Of a DNA stretch of 64,000 bases, positions 36,967 through 45,433 are shown in pieces; positions within the stretch are counted from its first letter, which is position 1; each line of letters begins with the position of its first letter. Source of the stretch: Lysinibacillus sp. G4S2 (GTDB taxonomy: Bacteria; Bacillota; Bacilli; Bacillales_A; Planococcaceae); assembly GCF_030348505.1 (NCBI RefSeq), contig NZ_JAUCFJ010000002.1, positions 1,244,001-1,308,000 of the forward strand, written 5' to 3'. The position numbers and the translations under genes were made by a program. The notes under the pieces were generated by a model. It ran no database searches. It worked only from the letters and a program-made list of their open reading frames with translations, and was not told the DNA's origin.

Positions 36967-37290
36967 TTGGCGCTGACGCTTCGCTTTCGCGCAGATAATG
37001 CAATTGTAGCTGCCGCTTTGCTTTCGCTACAGAAACCATTTGTTGTAGCTGCCGCTTCGCTTTCGCGCAGATAATGCAATTGTAGCTGCCGCTACGCTTT
37101 CGCGCAGATAATGCAATTGTAGCTGCCGCTACGCTTTCGCGCAGATAATGCAATTGTAGCTGCCGCTACGCTTTCGCACAGAAAACATTTGCCGCTGCCG
37201 CTACGCTTTCGCGCAGATAAAGCAATTGTTGCTGCCGCTACGCTTTCGCACAGATAAAACATTTGTAGCTGCCGCTTCGCTTTCTATGCG
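36965..37290 (+). repeat. Tandem array of about nine 37-nt units
   Basis: Units follow TTGTAGCTGCCGCTACGC then TTTCGCGCAGATAATGCAA, with a second ending CGCACAGAAAACATT. Two consecutive units are identical; others differ at few positions. Each can fold as GTAGC...GCTAC or via GCGAAAGC-type arms. There are no unique spacers, so it is not a CRISPR array. It is the reverse complement of the array at 7083-7300. Confidence 0.8.
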
Positions 37291-37378
37291 AAAGCGAGTA
37301 GCCTGGAACAGAAACCCCCTCGTTTAAAGAGTCACGACATTCATAAAGATTTTCTTGACCATTTTCAACACTATCAAG

Positions 37379-37410
37379 GCATCTGGAACGATTTCATTCC
37401 AGATGCTTTA
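37379..37410 (+). terminator. Second copy of the codY-type terminator hairpin
   Basis: GCATCTGGAA (37379-37388) and TTCCAGATGC (37397-37406) around CGATTTCA, followed by TTTATTA. It matches 36840-36871 at most positions including the loop, 539 nt away on the other side of the tandem array. Confidence 0.7.
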
Positions 37411-38140
37411 TTATCTTCATTTAGGACCCAATAACGCCAAGGCTAAAGCGCTACATCCTAGAGGACGCTTTAATCCCTCGGCCAAAAGAGGTGGATCGCT
37501 TACTTTTGCTTCAGGCTCTGATGTAAATGAGCATTTTAGCCATTTGTTCTAGTTAGATAGGAGCCGAAGCTTTATAGGTCATTGGTATTTCGCAGTTACA
37601 TCGTAAATAAAACAATAAAGTAGTGCTAAAAGATGAAGAGTGATTCATTTTAGTGATAATTATGAGTACTAAAATTTGAATAGCTCCGTTTCTTTTTCCC
37701 CAAATATCTTCACCGAAATTTCACTACTATTAGCATAAAAGTAAATGGCGCAAATACCTCTTTTGTTACGTGTGTAGAACAGTGGAAAATTCTCTCTCTA
37801 ATTAACAGAATATTCAATATAATACTGTTAAGTAGTAAAAAGGAACCTTAAATTAGACATCGTGTCGAATACGAAAAAGTGAAAAAAAGTGAAAAATAGG
37901 GAATAATCTGATACTATGCCCGTAAACACTGCCGAAATAGTGTAAAAATACTAGATGTATGTAGAATCCTCGCGAAAGCAGGCGAATCAAGGGGTACAGC
38001 AGTTTTGTCCTGGTTAGATGCGATAAAAAATGGGTCCTAAAGACTATCAAAAAGTGACAAAAGACAATAGACACTACGTATCATCTTAATTACAATTGTA
38101 TTATTGGATAAAAAAAGAAATACATAGAAAGAAATAAAAT
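37411..38140 (+). other. Long non-coding leader region upstream of flgB
   Basis: No gene is supported here. 37430-37555 is G+C-richer and open (LGPNNAKAKALHPRGRFNPS and following) but lacks a ribosome site; it may be a coding relic. 37560-37880 is A+T-rich. 37885-37905 has two GTGAAAAA direct repeats. At 37931-37938 GCCGAAAT resembles a sigma-D -10 (GCCGATAT), but the matching -35 (TACT, 15 nt upstream) is weak. 37970-38050 is a G+C-richer island that may be a structured leader of the fla/che mRNA. Confidence 0.4.
37912..37938 (+). promoter_or_regulatory. Possible sigma-D-type fla/che promoter
   Basis: GCCGAAAT (37931-37938) differs by one base from the sigma-D -10 consensus, with TACT 15 nt upstream instead of TAAA. 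It is 216 nt upstream of flgB. The analogous operon in B. subtilis has both sigma-A and sigma-D promoters. Confidence 0.3.
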
Positions 38141-38153
38141 GAGGTGAATGGTT

Positions 38154-38546
38154 TTGAATTTATTTGGAGGAACTATTAGTAGCCTGGAAAACGGACTTTC
38201 CTATGCAACTTTGAATCAAAAAACGATCGCCAATAACATTGGGAATGTCGATACGCCGAATTACAAGGCGAAAAGTGTAAGTTTTAAAGATATGTTGGAG
38301 AAAGAAGAACAAAGATCAATCTCGGCATATCGTACTGATAATAGACATTATGATTTTACGATTCGACAATCTACACCTGGTGTGCATAATATAGACGGCT
38401 TACGTTATCGAAATAATGGTAATGGTGTAGATATGGATGCTGAACAGGCGAAAATGGCTGAAAATCAAATCTATTACAATGCATTAATTGACCGTATGAA
38501 CGGTAAGTTAAATACATTAAATACTGTAATTAAAGGAGGTAAGTAA
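38154..38546 (+). CDS. flgB: Flagellar basal-body rod protein FlgB
   Basis: FlgB is the proximal rod subunit nearest the MS ring. I place the start at TTG 38154, 7 nt after GAGGTG, giving MNLFGGTISSLENGL, the length and N-terminus seen in Bacillus FlgB; ATG 38148 is too close to the ribosome site. The 130-residue protein has the rod/hook N-terminal signature LNQKTIANNIGNVDTPNYKA and a C-terminal amphipathic helix. It is the first gene of the fla/che operon, 3 nt before flgC. Confidence 0.94.
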   Translation: MNLFGGTISSLENGLSYATLNQKTIANNIGNVDTPNYKAKSVSFKDMLEKEEQRSISAYRTDNRHYDFTIRQSTPGVHNIDGLRYRNNGNGVDMDAEQAKMAENQIYYNALIDRMNGKLNTLNTVIKGGK

Positions 38547-38549
38547 TAA

Positions 38550-39011
38550 ATGTCTATTTTTCATGGAATGAATACCACTGCCTCAGCTTTAACAGCACAG
38601 CGTTTACGAATGGATGTCATTTCTTCAAATATGGCAGGCATGGATACAACGCGTGCTAGACAAGTGAATGGGGAGTGGGAACCATACCGCCGAAAGTCGG
38701 TAACTTTAACAGCTCAAGAGGGACAGTTTTCAAAGTTCTTTAATACCGCACTTGGGAAAAATGCAAAAAGTGGCGTTGGCAACGGCGTAAAAGTAACACA
38801 AATAAAAGAAGATAGAGAAACACCTTTCAAACTTGTGTATGATCCAACTCATCCAGATGCAGACGCAGATGGCAATGTAAAAATGCCAAATGTAGATCCA
38901 TTAAAAGAAATGGTAGATTTAATGTCAGCCACTCGTTCCTACGAAGCAAACGTAACTGTATTCAATGCAAATAAATCTATGCTGACAAAGGCTTTAGAGA
39001 TTGGTAAATAA
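38550..39011 (+). CDS. flgC: Flagellar basal-body rod protein FlgC
   Basis: FlgC is a proximal rod subunit. The 153-residue protein begins SIFHGMNTTASALTAQRLRM and contains VISSNMAGMDTTRARQ, a variant of the usual N-x-A-N rod motif, and ends with VDLMSATRSYEANVTVFNAN, the typical C-terminal coiled-coil segment with which rod proteins pack. GGAGGTAA precedes the ATG. It is exported unfolded by the gate encoded further downstream in the same operon. Confidence 0.95.
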   Translation: MSIFHGMNTTASALTAQRLRMDVISSNMAGMDTTRARQVNGEWEPYRRKSVTLTAQEGQFSKFFNTALGKNAKSGVGNGVKVTQIKEDRETPFKLVYDPTHPDADADGNVKMPNVDPLKEMVDLMSATRSYEANVTVFNANKSMLTKALEIGK

Positions 39012-39034
39012 ATAAGAGGAAAGGAAGATACATA

Positions 39035-39340
39035 ATGGCAATTTCGTCCGTTTCACTAATGACACCTACGCAGGTTGTAAAAGAAACAAATAAACTTAAT
39101 ACAACACCTTATGAAGCACAACAAAGTTTTGCGAACTCTTTAAAAGAAGCAATAGCGAAAGTTAATGATCAACAAATTACTTCTGATAATCTTACCGAAA
39201 AGCTAATTACTGGTGGAGATGTAGAGTTGCACGAAGTGATGATTGCATCACAAAAAGCGAGTATTACATTAAATGCAACAATGGAAGTTCGCAATAAGGT
39301 GATTGAAGCTTACCAAGAAATAATGCGAATGAGTGTCTAA
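39035..39340 (+). CDS. fliE: Flagellar hook-basal body protein FliE
   Basis: FliE links the MS ring and rod and is the first exported axial protein. The 101-residue product ends with the FliE signature LHEVMIASQKASITLNATME and VRNKVIEAYQEIMRMSV. GAGGAAAGG lies before the ATG. In related genomes fliF follows closely, but here a family B repeat occupies the 269 nt between them. Confidence 0.95.
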   Translation: MAISSVSLMTPTQVVKETNKLNTTPYEAQQSFANSLKEAIAKVNDQQITSDNLTEKLITGGDVELHEVMIASQKASITLNATMEVRNKVIEAYQEIMRMSV

Positions 39341-39422
39341 CTTTATTGGACAAGTGATAAAGTCACTATTGAAGTAAAGGATATATCCCATAAAGTGAGT
39401 TTTTTGAATGAATGATTGAAGG

Positions 39423-39533
39423 CTCATTACCAAAAGTTATGCCATGTATGTAAGTTGATTAGAGTGAGGCTGGACGCCCCCTAACAAAGCGTCCAGTCGG
39501 AACGGAAATCAACCTGTTATGGGGATGATAATG
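39423..39533 (+). repeat. Shortened family B repeat inside the flagellar operon
   Basis: Modules ACCAAAAGTTATGCCATGTA, GTAAGTTGATTAGAGTGAG, GCTGGACGCCCCCTAACAAA, GCGTCCAGTCGGAACGG and AAATCAACCTGTTATGG are the ends of the element with the central part deleted. It sits between fliE and fliF, so it is transcribed as part of the operon mRNA; GCTGGACGC and GCGTCCAGT would form a strong hairpin around CCCCTAACAAA. Confidence 0.72.
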
Positions 39534-39609
39534 ATTAATGTTATGGGATATCACTGTTTTCGCGAATTATTAGATGGATAGGTTATTCACTATAACCGGA
39601 GGATTCATA

Positions 39610-41205
39610 ATGAATGAACGATTGACGAAAATAAAAAACGACACCAGCCAGTTTTGGACTAGTCGTAGTAAAAAACAAAAAATTGTAATGATTGGTTCGG
39701 TAGTAGCTGTTCTAGCACTTGCTACGGTTGTTACACTTTTTGCTACAAAAACTACATATGTACCACTTTATAAAGATTTATCGACAAGAGAAATCGGCCA
39801 AGTAAAGGAAGCGTTGGACTCCCAAAGTGTAAAATATGAAATCGCGCCAGGGGGGACATCAATTTTAGTGCCTGAGGAACAAGTAGATGCATTGTTAGTC
39901 CAATTAGCATCGGAAGGATATCCGCAAACAGGAACGATTGATTACTCATTTGCGAACAGCTCTGGATTTGGTATGACGGATAATGAGTTTAACCTATTGA
40001 AAAAGGCAGCAACTGAAACAGAAATTGCTAAGCTCATTAAAAATCTAGAAGGTGTAAAAGATGCAAAAGTAATGATTAATGTTCCTGAAGAAGGAGTTTT
40101 CTTGAAAGATACAAAAGAAGAAGCGACAGCATCTATTGTTTTGAATACAGACCCTGGCTATAAATTTACCGAGCAACAAATTGCCACTATGTACAACTTA
40201 GTAGCAAAAAGTGTTCCGAATTTAAAAACAGATAACATTGTTATATCTAACCAATTCTCTGAGTACTTTGATTTGAATGCTGCTACCACTGCTGATGGGA
40301 CTTCAACAACGACAGCTGAAGGCCAGTTACAAGCAAAGAAATTGATTGAGCGTGATTTACAACGTCAAGTGCAAACTATGCTTGGTACGCTTATGGGACA
40401 AGACAAAGTAATAGTTTCTGTGACAACAGACATTGATTTCAAAAAGGAAAATCGAGAAGAAAACCTAGTTACGCCGGTCGATGAAGAGAATATGGCAGGT
40501 ATTGCCATTAGCGCCCAACGTATTAGCGAGCAATATTCTGGTACAGGAGCTGCGGCTACTGGAACACCTGAAGCTGAAACGACGACAGATAACTTTACAA
40601 CTTATAACGAAGGTGCAACGGGTAACGGAGATTACGAGCGTACCGAAGAAACAATTAATAATGACGTAAACCGTATACGCAAAGATATCCAAGAGGCACC
40701 ATATAAAATTCAAGATATTGGTATTCAAGTAATTGTTGAACCACCGACAGCAACCGATGCAGCATCATTACCAAATGGGGTTCAAGAGGATATCCAAAAA
40801 ATCTTAAGTACTATTGTTCGTACGACGATTTCTAAAGATGTAACTGCAGAGCTTACTCAAGAGCAAATTGATGAAAAAGTAGCTGTTTCAGTACAACCTT
40901 TAAATGGTAAAGCAGTAGATGAAGTTAGCGAAAAATCTGTGATCCCATGGTGGGTTTGGGTAATCGGCGGAATATTACTAGCTGTAATTTTATTGCTAGC
41001 ATTCTTCATTATCCGTTCACGTAAACGTGCGAAGGAAGAAGAAGAGTTTAGCATCCTAGAAGAACAAGAAGAACTTATGATTGAAGATATAAATGAAGAA
41101 ATTGAAACGGAAGCTACAATGCGTCGTAAGCAGCTTGAAAAAATGGCAAAAGAAAAGCCAGACGATTTTGCAAAGTTACTGCGTAGTTGGATTGCGGAAG
41201 ACTAA
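39610..41205 (+). CDS. fliF: Flagellar MS-ring protein FliF
   Basis: FliF builds the membrane ring that houses the export gate and carries the switch. I chose ATG 39610, 7 nt after GGAGG. The 531-residue product has an N-terminal membrane helix (about 26-46), ring-building motifs with YVPLYKDLSTREIGQVKEAL, a glycine/threonine-rich periplasmic loop (about 210-350), a second membrane helix (about 450-470, WWVWVIGGILLAVILLLAFF) and an acidic C-terminal tail ending in LLRSWIAED, which binds FliG. Confidence 0.96.
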   Translation: MNERLTKIKNDTSQFWTSRSKKQKIVMIGSVVAVLALATVVTLFATKTTYVPLYKDLSTREIGQVKEALDSQSVKYEIAPGGTSILVPEEQVDALLVQLASEGYPQTGTIDYSFANSSGFGMTDNEFNLLKKAATETEIAKLIKNLEGVKDAKVMINVPEEGVFLKDTKEEATASIVLNTDPGYKFTEQQIATMYNLVAKSVPNLKTDNIVISNQFSEYFDLNAATTADGTSTTTAEGQLQAKKLIERDLQRQVQTMLGTLMGQDKVIVSVTTDIDFKKENREENLVTPVDEENMAGIAISAQRISEQYSGTGAAATGTPEAETTTDNFTTYNEGATGNGDYERTEETINNDVNRIRKDIQEAPYKIQDIGIQVIVEPPTATDAASLPNGVQEDIQKILSTIVRTTISKDVTAELTQEQIDEKVAVSVQPLNGKAVDEVSEKSVIPWWVWVIGGILLAVILLLAFFIIRSRKRAKEEEEFSILEEQEELMIEDINEEIETEATMRRKQLEKMAKEKPDDFAKLLRSWIAED

Positions 41206-41220
41206 CTAGGAGGTTCGACT

Positions 41221-42234
41221 GTGTCCAAGAAAGAAAAAGAATTAACAGGAAAACAAAAGGCCGCTCTCTTGTTAATTTCATTAGGGCCTGAGGTTTCAGC
41301 TTCTGTCTATAAACATTTAACAGAGGAAGAAATTGAACGTTTAACATTAGAAATATCAAGCGTTAAAAAAGTAGAAGCAAATGTGAAAGAGGAAATTATT
41401 GAAGAATTCCACAACATTGCACTTGCGCAAGATTATATTACACAGGGTGGTATTGGTTACGCGAAGACAGTATTGGAGAAAGCACTTGGTGTAGAGCAAG
41501 CTCAAACGATTATTAACCGTCTGACATCTTCTTTACAAGTGCGTCCATTTGACTTTGCACGGAGAGCTGATCCAGCACAAATTTTTAACTTTATTCAAAA
41601 TGAACATCCACAAACAATTGCCCTTATTCTATCTTATTTAGAAGCAGGGCAAGCGGGTGTCATTTTATCGTCATTACCGCAGGAAGTTCAGGCTGATATT
41701 GCTAAACGTATAGCCGTAATGGAGTCAACTTCACCAGAAGTTATTAGTGAAATTGAATCTGTTTTAGAGCGTAAATTATCATCAACTGTTACACAGGATT
41801 ACACAGAGACAGGTGGCGTTGATGCAGTCGTTGAAGTGTTAAATGGTGTAGACCGACAAACGGAAAAAACGATTCTCGATGCACTCGAAATTCAAGATCC
41901 AGAGCTTGCAGAAGAAATCAAGAAACGTATGTTCGTATTCGAGGATATTGTTACGCTCGACAACCGCTCGATTCAACGTGTTATTCGTGATTGTGAAAAT
42001 GAAGATTTACTGCTTTCAATGAAAGTTTCAAGCGAGGAAGTAAAAGATATTATTTTCCGCAATATGTCACAACGTATGGCTGAAACATTTAAAGAGGAAA
42101 TGGAGATTATGGGACCTGTACGTTTACGTGACGTAGAGGAGGCACAATCTCGAATTGTTGCGGTCATTCGTCGCTTAGAGGATGCTGGTGAGATTATTAT
42201 TGCACGTGGTGGAGGAGATGACGTCATTGTCTAG
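41221..42234 (+). CDS. fliG: Flagellar motor switch protein FliG
   Basis: FliG is the rotor protein that contacts the stator and couples torque to the switch. The 337-residue protein has the N-terminal KQKAALLLISLGPEVSASVY domain that binds FliF, the middle ARM domain with EHPQTIALILSYLEAGQAG and a C-terminal domain with FEDIVTLDNRSIQRVIRDCE, where charged torque residues lie. The start is GTG 41221 after TAGGAGG. Its end overlaps the start of fliH. Confidence 0.97.
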   Translation: MSKKEKELTGKQKAALLLISLGPEVSASVYKHLTEEEIERLTLEISSVKKVEANVKEEIIEEFHNIALAQDYITQGGIGYAKTVLEKALGVEQAQTIINRLTSSLQVRPFDFARRADPAQIFNFIQNEHPQTIALILSYLEAGQAGVILSSLPQEVQADIAKRIAVMESTSPEVISEIESVLERKLSSTVTQDYTETGGVDAVVEVLNGVDRQTEKTILDALEIQDPELAEEIKKRMFVFEDIVTLDNRSIQRVIRDCENEDLLLSMKVSSEEVKDIIFRNMSQRMAETFKEEMEIMGPVRLRDVEEAQSRIVAVIRRLEDAGEIIIARGGGDDVIV

Positions 42235-43015
42235 AATCATCCGTTCCATATATACACAATCCAATGACGAAAATGTAAAGAAGATTCAAATTCGTGACAT
42301 GTTTGAAATGCATGAAGTAGAAAATGAAGAAATTCCGCTTCAAAAACAAATGACTATGGAAGAAGTACTGGAAGAGCGCGAACGTTTATTTGCAGAGGCT
42401 AGAGCTATTTTACATGCTGAGCGCGAGGCTTTTGAACAAGAGAAGCAAATGTTCTTTCAGGAAATTGAACATGTAAAGCAAAGTTGGGAAGAAGAACGAC
42501 CTGAACGAGTGCAAGAGGCTTATGATGAAGGATATGGTCAAGGCTATGAAGATGGGACAAACAAAGCTAATGAAGCGATGGCACATTCTCTCCAAACAGC
42601 TAATGAAGTAATCCTTCATGCTAAGGAAAATGCGCGGAAATATATTGACGATCAGGAAGCGATTATTTTAGAGCTAGGCTTAACTGCAGCAGAGCGTATT
42701 ATTGGTGCATCTTTAGAGCGAGATAATGAATTATTTGTTTCAATCGTTCGCAGAGGGCTTAAAGAAGCGAGAGAAATGAAAGAAATAAAAATTTATGTTT
42801 CACCTACCTACTATGCATTAATTACTTCTAATCGTGATGAACTAGCAGAAATGTTCCCAACGGACGTACCATTTATGATTTTTGTAAATGAGGATTTAGA
42901 AAATGATACAGATTGCTTTATCGAAACAAACCATGGCCGTATTGTTGTAAGTATTGATGAGCAATTAAATGAACTAAGATTGAAGCTACATGAAATATTA
43001 GAAAGTAAGGAATGA
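42218..43015 (+). CDS. fliH: Flagellar export regulator FliH
   Basis: FliH binds and regulates the export ATPase FliI and links it to the C ring. The product (about 265 residues) is acidic, with a long coiled coil (about 50-110), a glycine-containing EAYDEGYGQGYEDGTNKA stretch typical of FliH GxxxG repeats, and a C-terminal VATF-E-like domain. ATG 42218 and TTG 42227 are both possible; AGGAG is 9 nt before the TTG and touches the ATG, so TTG may be used. It overlaps the fliG end by 17 nt or less. Confidence 0.92.
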   Translation: MTSLSRIIRSIYTQSNDENVKKIQIRDMFEMHEVENEEIPLQKQMTMEEVLEERERLFAEARAILHAEREAFEQEKQMFFQEIEHVKQSWEEERPERVQEAYDEGYGQGYEDGTNKANEAMAHSLQTANEVILHAKENARKYIDDQEAIILELGLTAAERIIGASLERDNELFVSIVRRGLKEAREMKEIKIYVSPTYYALITSNRDELAEMFPTDVPFMIFVNEDLENDTDCFIETNHGRIVVSIDEQLNELRLKLHEILESKE

Positions 43016-43020
43016 TCTAG

Positions 43021-44346
43021 ATGAAAACGGCTCAACTAATCAAACAAATTCCTCAAATGCCAACCTTTAAAAAGTTTGGTAGAGTAACTAGAGTTGTCGG
43101 CTTGATGATTGAGTCGCAAGGTCCAGATAGTTCCATTGGTGATGTCTGTAAAATTTATGTGGAAACTTCTAAAAACGGCCATCAAACCATCTTAGCAGAG
43201 GTAGTAGGCTTCAAAGATGAAATTGTCGTCTTAATGCCTTTTACCTCACTGCGAGAAATATCCATTGGCTGCCTAGTTGAAGGTACGGGGGCACCACTAG
43301 AGGTAAAAGTGGGACCCGAGCTCATCGGTAAAGTACTTGATTCTATGGGAAATCCAATAGATGGGACAGTGCTACCGAGAGGATTATTGTCGGTTCCGAC
43401 TGAGCAGGACCCACCGAACCCACTAACACGTCCACCGATCGATGAAAGACTTGAAGTAGGTGTTAAAGCAATTGACGGCATGTTAACTGTTGGTAATGGA
43501 CAACGTGTAGGTATTTTCGCTGGTTCAGGGGTAGGGAAAAGTACATTGCTCGGTATGATTGCGCGAAATACACAAGCTGATTTAAACGTTATCGCACTTA
43601 TTGGGGAGCGTGGTCGTGAAGTTCGTGAGTTCATAGAGCGTGACTTAGGGCCAGAGGGTTTAAGCCGATCAATAGTTGTAGCTGCAACTTCTGATCAGCC
43701 CGCACTGATGCGAATTAAAGGAGCTTTTACCGCAACAGCGATTGCAGAGTATTTTAGAAATCGTGGTTTAAATGTCATGTTGATGATGGACTCTGTGACT
43801 CGTGTTGCTATGGCACAACGAGAGATTGGTCTTGCGACAGGTGAACCACCAGCTCAAAAAGGATACACACCATCTGTATTTGCGATTTTACCTAAACTAT
43901 TAGAGCGCACAGGTACTAATGAGAAGGGCTCTATTACGGCCTTTTATACAGTATTAGTAGATGGTGATGATATGAACGAGCCAATTGCAGATACTGTGCG
44001 AGGGATTTTAGATGGCCATATTGTTCTTGATCGAAACCTTGCCAATAAAGGTCAATATCCAGCTATTAATGTATTAAAAAGTGTCAGCCGTTTAATGAAT
44101 CATGTGGCAGAGCCAGAGCATAAAAAGGCTGCAGAACGTTTAAGGGAGCTCTATTATACATATGACAAGTCGGAAGATCTAATTAACATTGGTGCGTATA
44201 AGCGGGGGACGTCAAAAGAAATTGATGAAGCGATTTACTATGAACCTCTCATTACCGCTTATTTAAAGCAGGGCTATTTAGATAAAGTGACCCTTGAGGA
44301 AAGTGTGAATGAGTTAATTTCATTATCGAACGGTGGTGGAAAATAG
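43021..44346 (+). CDS. fliI: Flagellum-specific ATP synthase FliI (export ATPase)
   Basis: FliI is the hexameric ATPase that delivers export substrates to the gate. The 441-residue protein resembles F1-beta: Walker A GIFAGSGVGKSTLLGM (near 161-176), ALIGERGREVREFIERDLG, Walker B VMLMMDSVTRVAMAQREIGL and SVFAILPKLLERTG. AAGGA lies 9 nt before the ATG. It is cotranscribed with its regulator fliH (upstream) and fliJ (downstream, 0-nt gap). Confidence 0.97.
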   Translation: MKTAQLIKQIPQMPTFKKFGRVTRVVGLMIESQGPDSSIGDVCKIYVETSKNGHQTILAEVVGFKDEIVVLMPFTSLREISIGCLVEGTGAPLEVKVGPELIGKVLDSMGNPIDGTVLPRGLLSVPTEQDPPNPLTRPPIDERLEVGVKAIDGMLTVGNGQRVGIFAGSGVGKSTLLGMIARNTQADLNVIALIGERGREVREFIERDLGPEGLSRSIVVAATSDQPALMRIKGAFTATAIAEYFRNRGLNVMLMMDSVTRVAMAQREIGLATGEPPAQKGYTPSVFAILPKLLERTGTNEKGSITAFYTVLVDGDDMNEPIADTVRGILDGHIVLDRNLANKGQYPAINVLKSVSRLMNHVAEPEHKKAAERLRELYYTYDKSEDLINIGAYKRGTSKEIDEAIYYEPLITAYLKQGYLDKVTLEESVNELISLSNGGGK

Positions 44347-44796
44347 ATGGTGAGTTATATTTATCGTTTTGAAAAAGTGTTAACCATTCGAGAACAGGAA
44401 AAAAATGAAACTGAAATTGCCTATAAAGAAGCTGTACGTACTTTTGAAGAAGTAGCATCAAAGCTATATGATTTGCTAAAAAAGAAAGAAGATTTATTAG
44501 AGTTCCAGCAGGGGCGTTTAGCTGTAGGTTCATCAATAGAGGAGATTCATCACTATGCCCGTTTTATTGATAGCCTCGAAAAAACAATTGCTGATGTACA
44601 GCAGAAAGTTGTACAAGCTCGTGCAAAAATGAATTGGCACGAAGAAAAATTATTAGAAAAAAACTTGGAAGTGCGTAAATTTGAAAAAATGCGAGAAAAA
44701 GATTTTAAGTTATTCCAGCAAGAACAGGATCGTATCGAAGGCATTTTTTTAGATGAGATTTCATCACTTACGTATAACAAGAGAGAAATCAGGTGA
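44347..44796 (+). CDS. fliJ: Flagellar export chaperone FliJ
   Basis: FliJ is the small coiled-coil stalk of the export ATPase ring. The 149-residue product is almost wholly charged helix (VSYIYRFEKVLTIREQEKNE onward to KMREKDFKLFQQEQDRIEG), consistent with the antiparallel coiled coil of FliJ. It begins directly after the fliI stop, with GGTGG 8 nt upstream. Sequence conservation in this family is low, so the call leans on position and shape. Confidence 0.9.
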   Translation: MVSYIYRFEKVLTIREQEKNETEIAYKEAVRTFEEVASKLYDLLKKKEDLLEFQQGRLAVGSSIEEIHHYARFIDSLEKTIADVQQKVVQARAKMNWHEEKLLEKNLEVRKFEKMREKDFKLFQQEQDRIEGIFLDEISSLTYNKREIR

Positions 44797-44800
44797 TTTC

Positions 44801-45409
44801 ATGGCAAAAAAAGATAATCGACTTACAACGGAATTAGAAGAACGACCACCTAAACGTAAATCGGGTGGCTTTCGAAAGTTTTTTATGTGGTTTGTAATAC
44901 CTATTATGTTTGTAGTAGCAATTCTACTTATTGTTGCAACACTGATGAATACGAATGTCTTTGATTTAGGAAAGAAAGCATATGAAAGCTTACCATTTGT
45001 TCCTTCAGAAGAACAACAAGCAAAAGAAGCTGTTGTTAATAATGATTCGAAGGTTGTAAAATTACAGGCTGATATCCAAGAAAAAGAAGCGGAAATTGCT
45101 CAACTGCAAAAAAAATTAGATACGGCAACAACTGAAAAAGAAAAGTTAAAGACAGAAAATGAGCAGCTAAAATTTGAAACTGAAAAAACAAATAGAGAGC
45201 AAGATGACGTAAAACGTGACTTTAATGACATTTTAAAAACTTATGATAAGATGTCTCCTAAAGCAGCAGCGCCAGTGCTTGTTAAAATGAGCGATGCTGA
45301 AGCACTGCGTATTTTAACAAACTTAAAACCGGATAAAGTAGCAGCGATTTTAGAAAAAATGGATCCACAAGATGCAGCGAAATATACGGAAATGATGGCT
45401 AAACAATAG
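44801..45409 (+). CDS. ylxF: MotE/YlxF-like flagellar membrane protein
   Basis: This protein has a basic N-terminus, one membrane helix (about 26-48, FMWFVIPIMFVVAILLIVAT), a long periplasmic coiled coil (about 85-145) and a C-terminal MgtE-N-like helical domain (about 147-200, ALRILTNLKPDKVAAILEKM). Such MotE/YlxF proteins are encoded between fliJ and fliK and may chaperone stator parts. I start at ATG 44801 after AGGTG, as the upstream extension overlaps fliJ coding sequence. Confidence 0.88.
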   Translation: MAKKDNRLTTELEERPPKRKSGGFRKFFMWFVIPIMFVVAILLIVATLMNTNVFDLGKKAYESLPFVPSEEQQAKEAVVNNDSKVVKLQADIQEKEAEIAQLQKKLDTATTEKEKLKTENEQLKFETEKTNREQDDVKRDFNDILKTYDKMSPKAAAPVLVKMSDAEALRILTNLKPDKVAAILEKMDPQDAAKYTEMMAKQ

Positions 45410-45433
45410 AGATATATGAAAGGAGGTGAAATG

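Noticed and set aside
36833-37153. Minus-strand ORF with repeated KAKRQLQ-type peptides
   Set aside because: It is simply the translation of the tandem array and terminator hairpin.
36965-37290. CRISPR-like array
   Set aside because: Units of about 37 nt are directly tandem with no unique spacers and no cas genes nearby; it is a degenerate tandem repeat.
37355-37552. 65-codon ORF downstream of codY
   Set aside because: No ribosome site, and its first part reads the duplicated terminator hairpin; at most the second half is a coding relic.
37960-38060. Cyclic-di-GMP riboswitch upstream of flgB
   Set aside because: A class I or II aptamer would be attractive for motility, but the conserved core sequences I know for those classes are not present.
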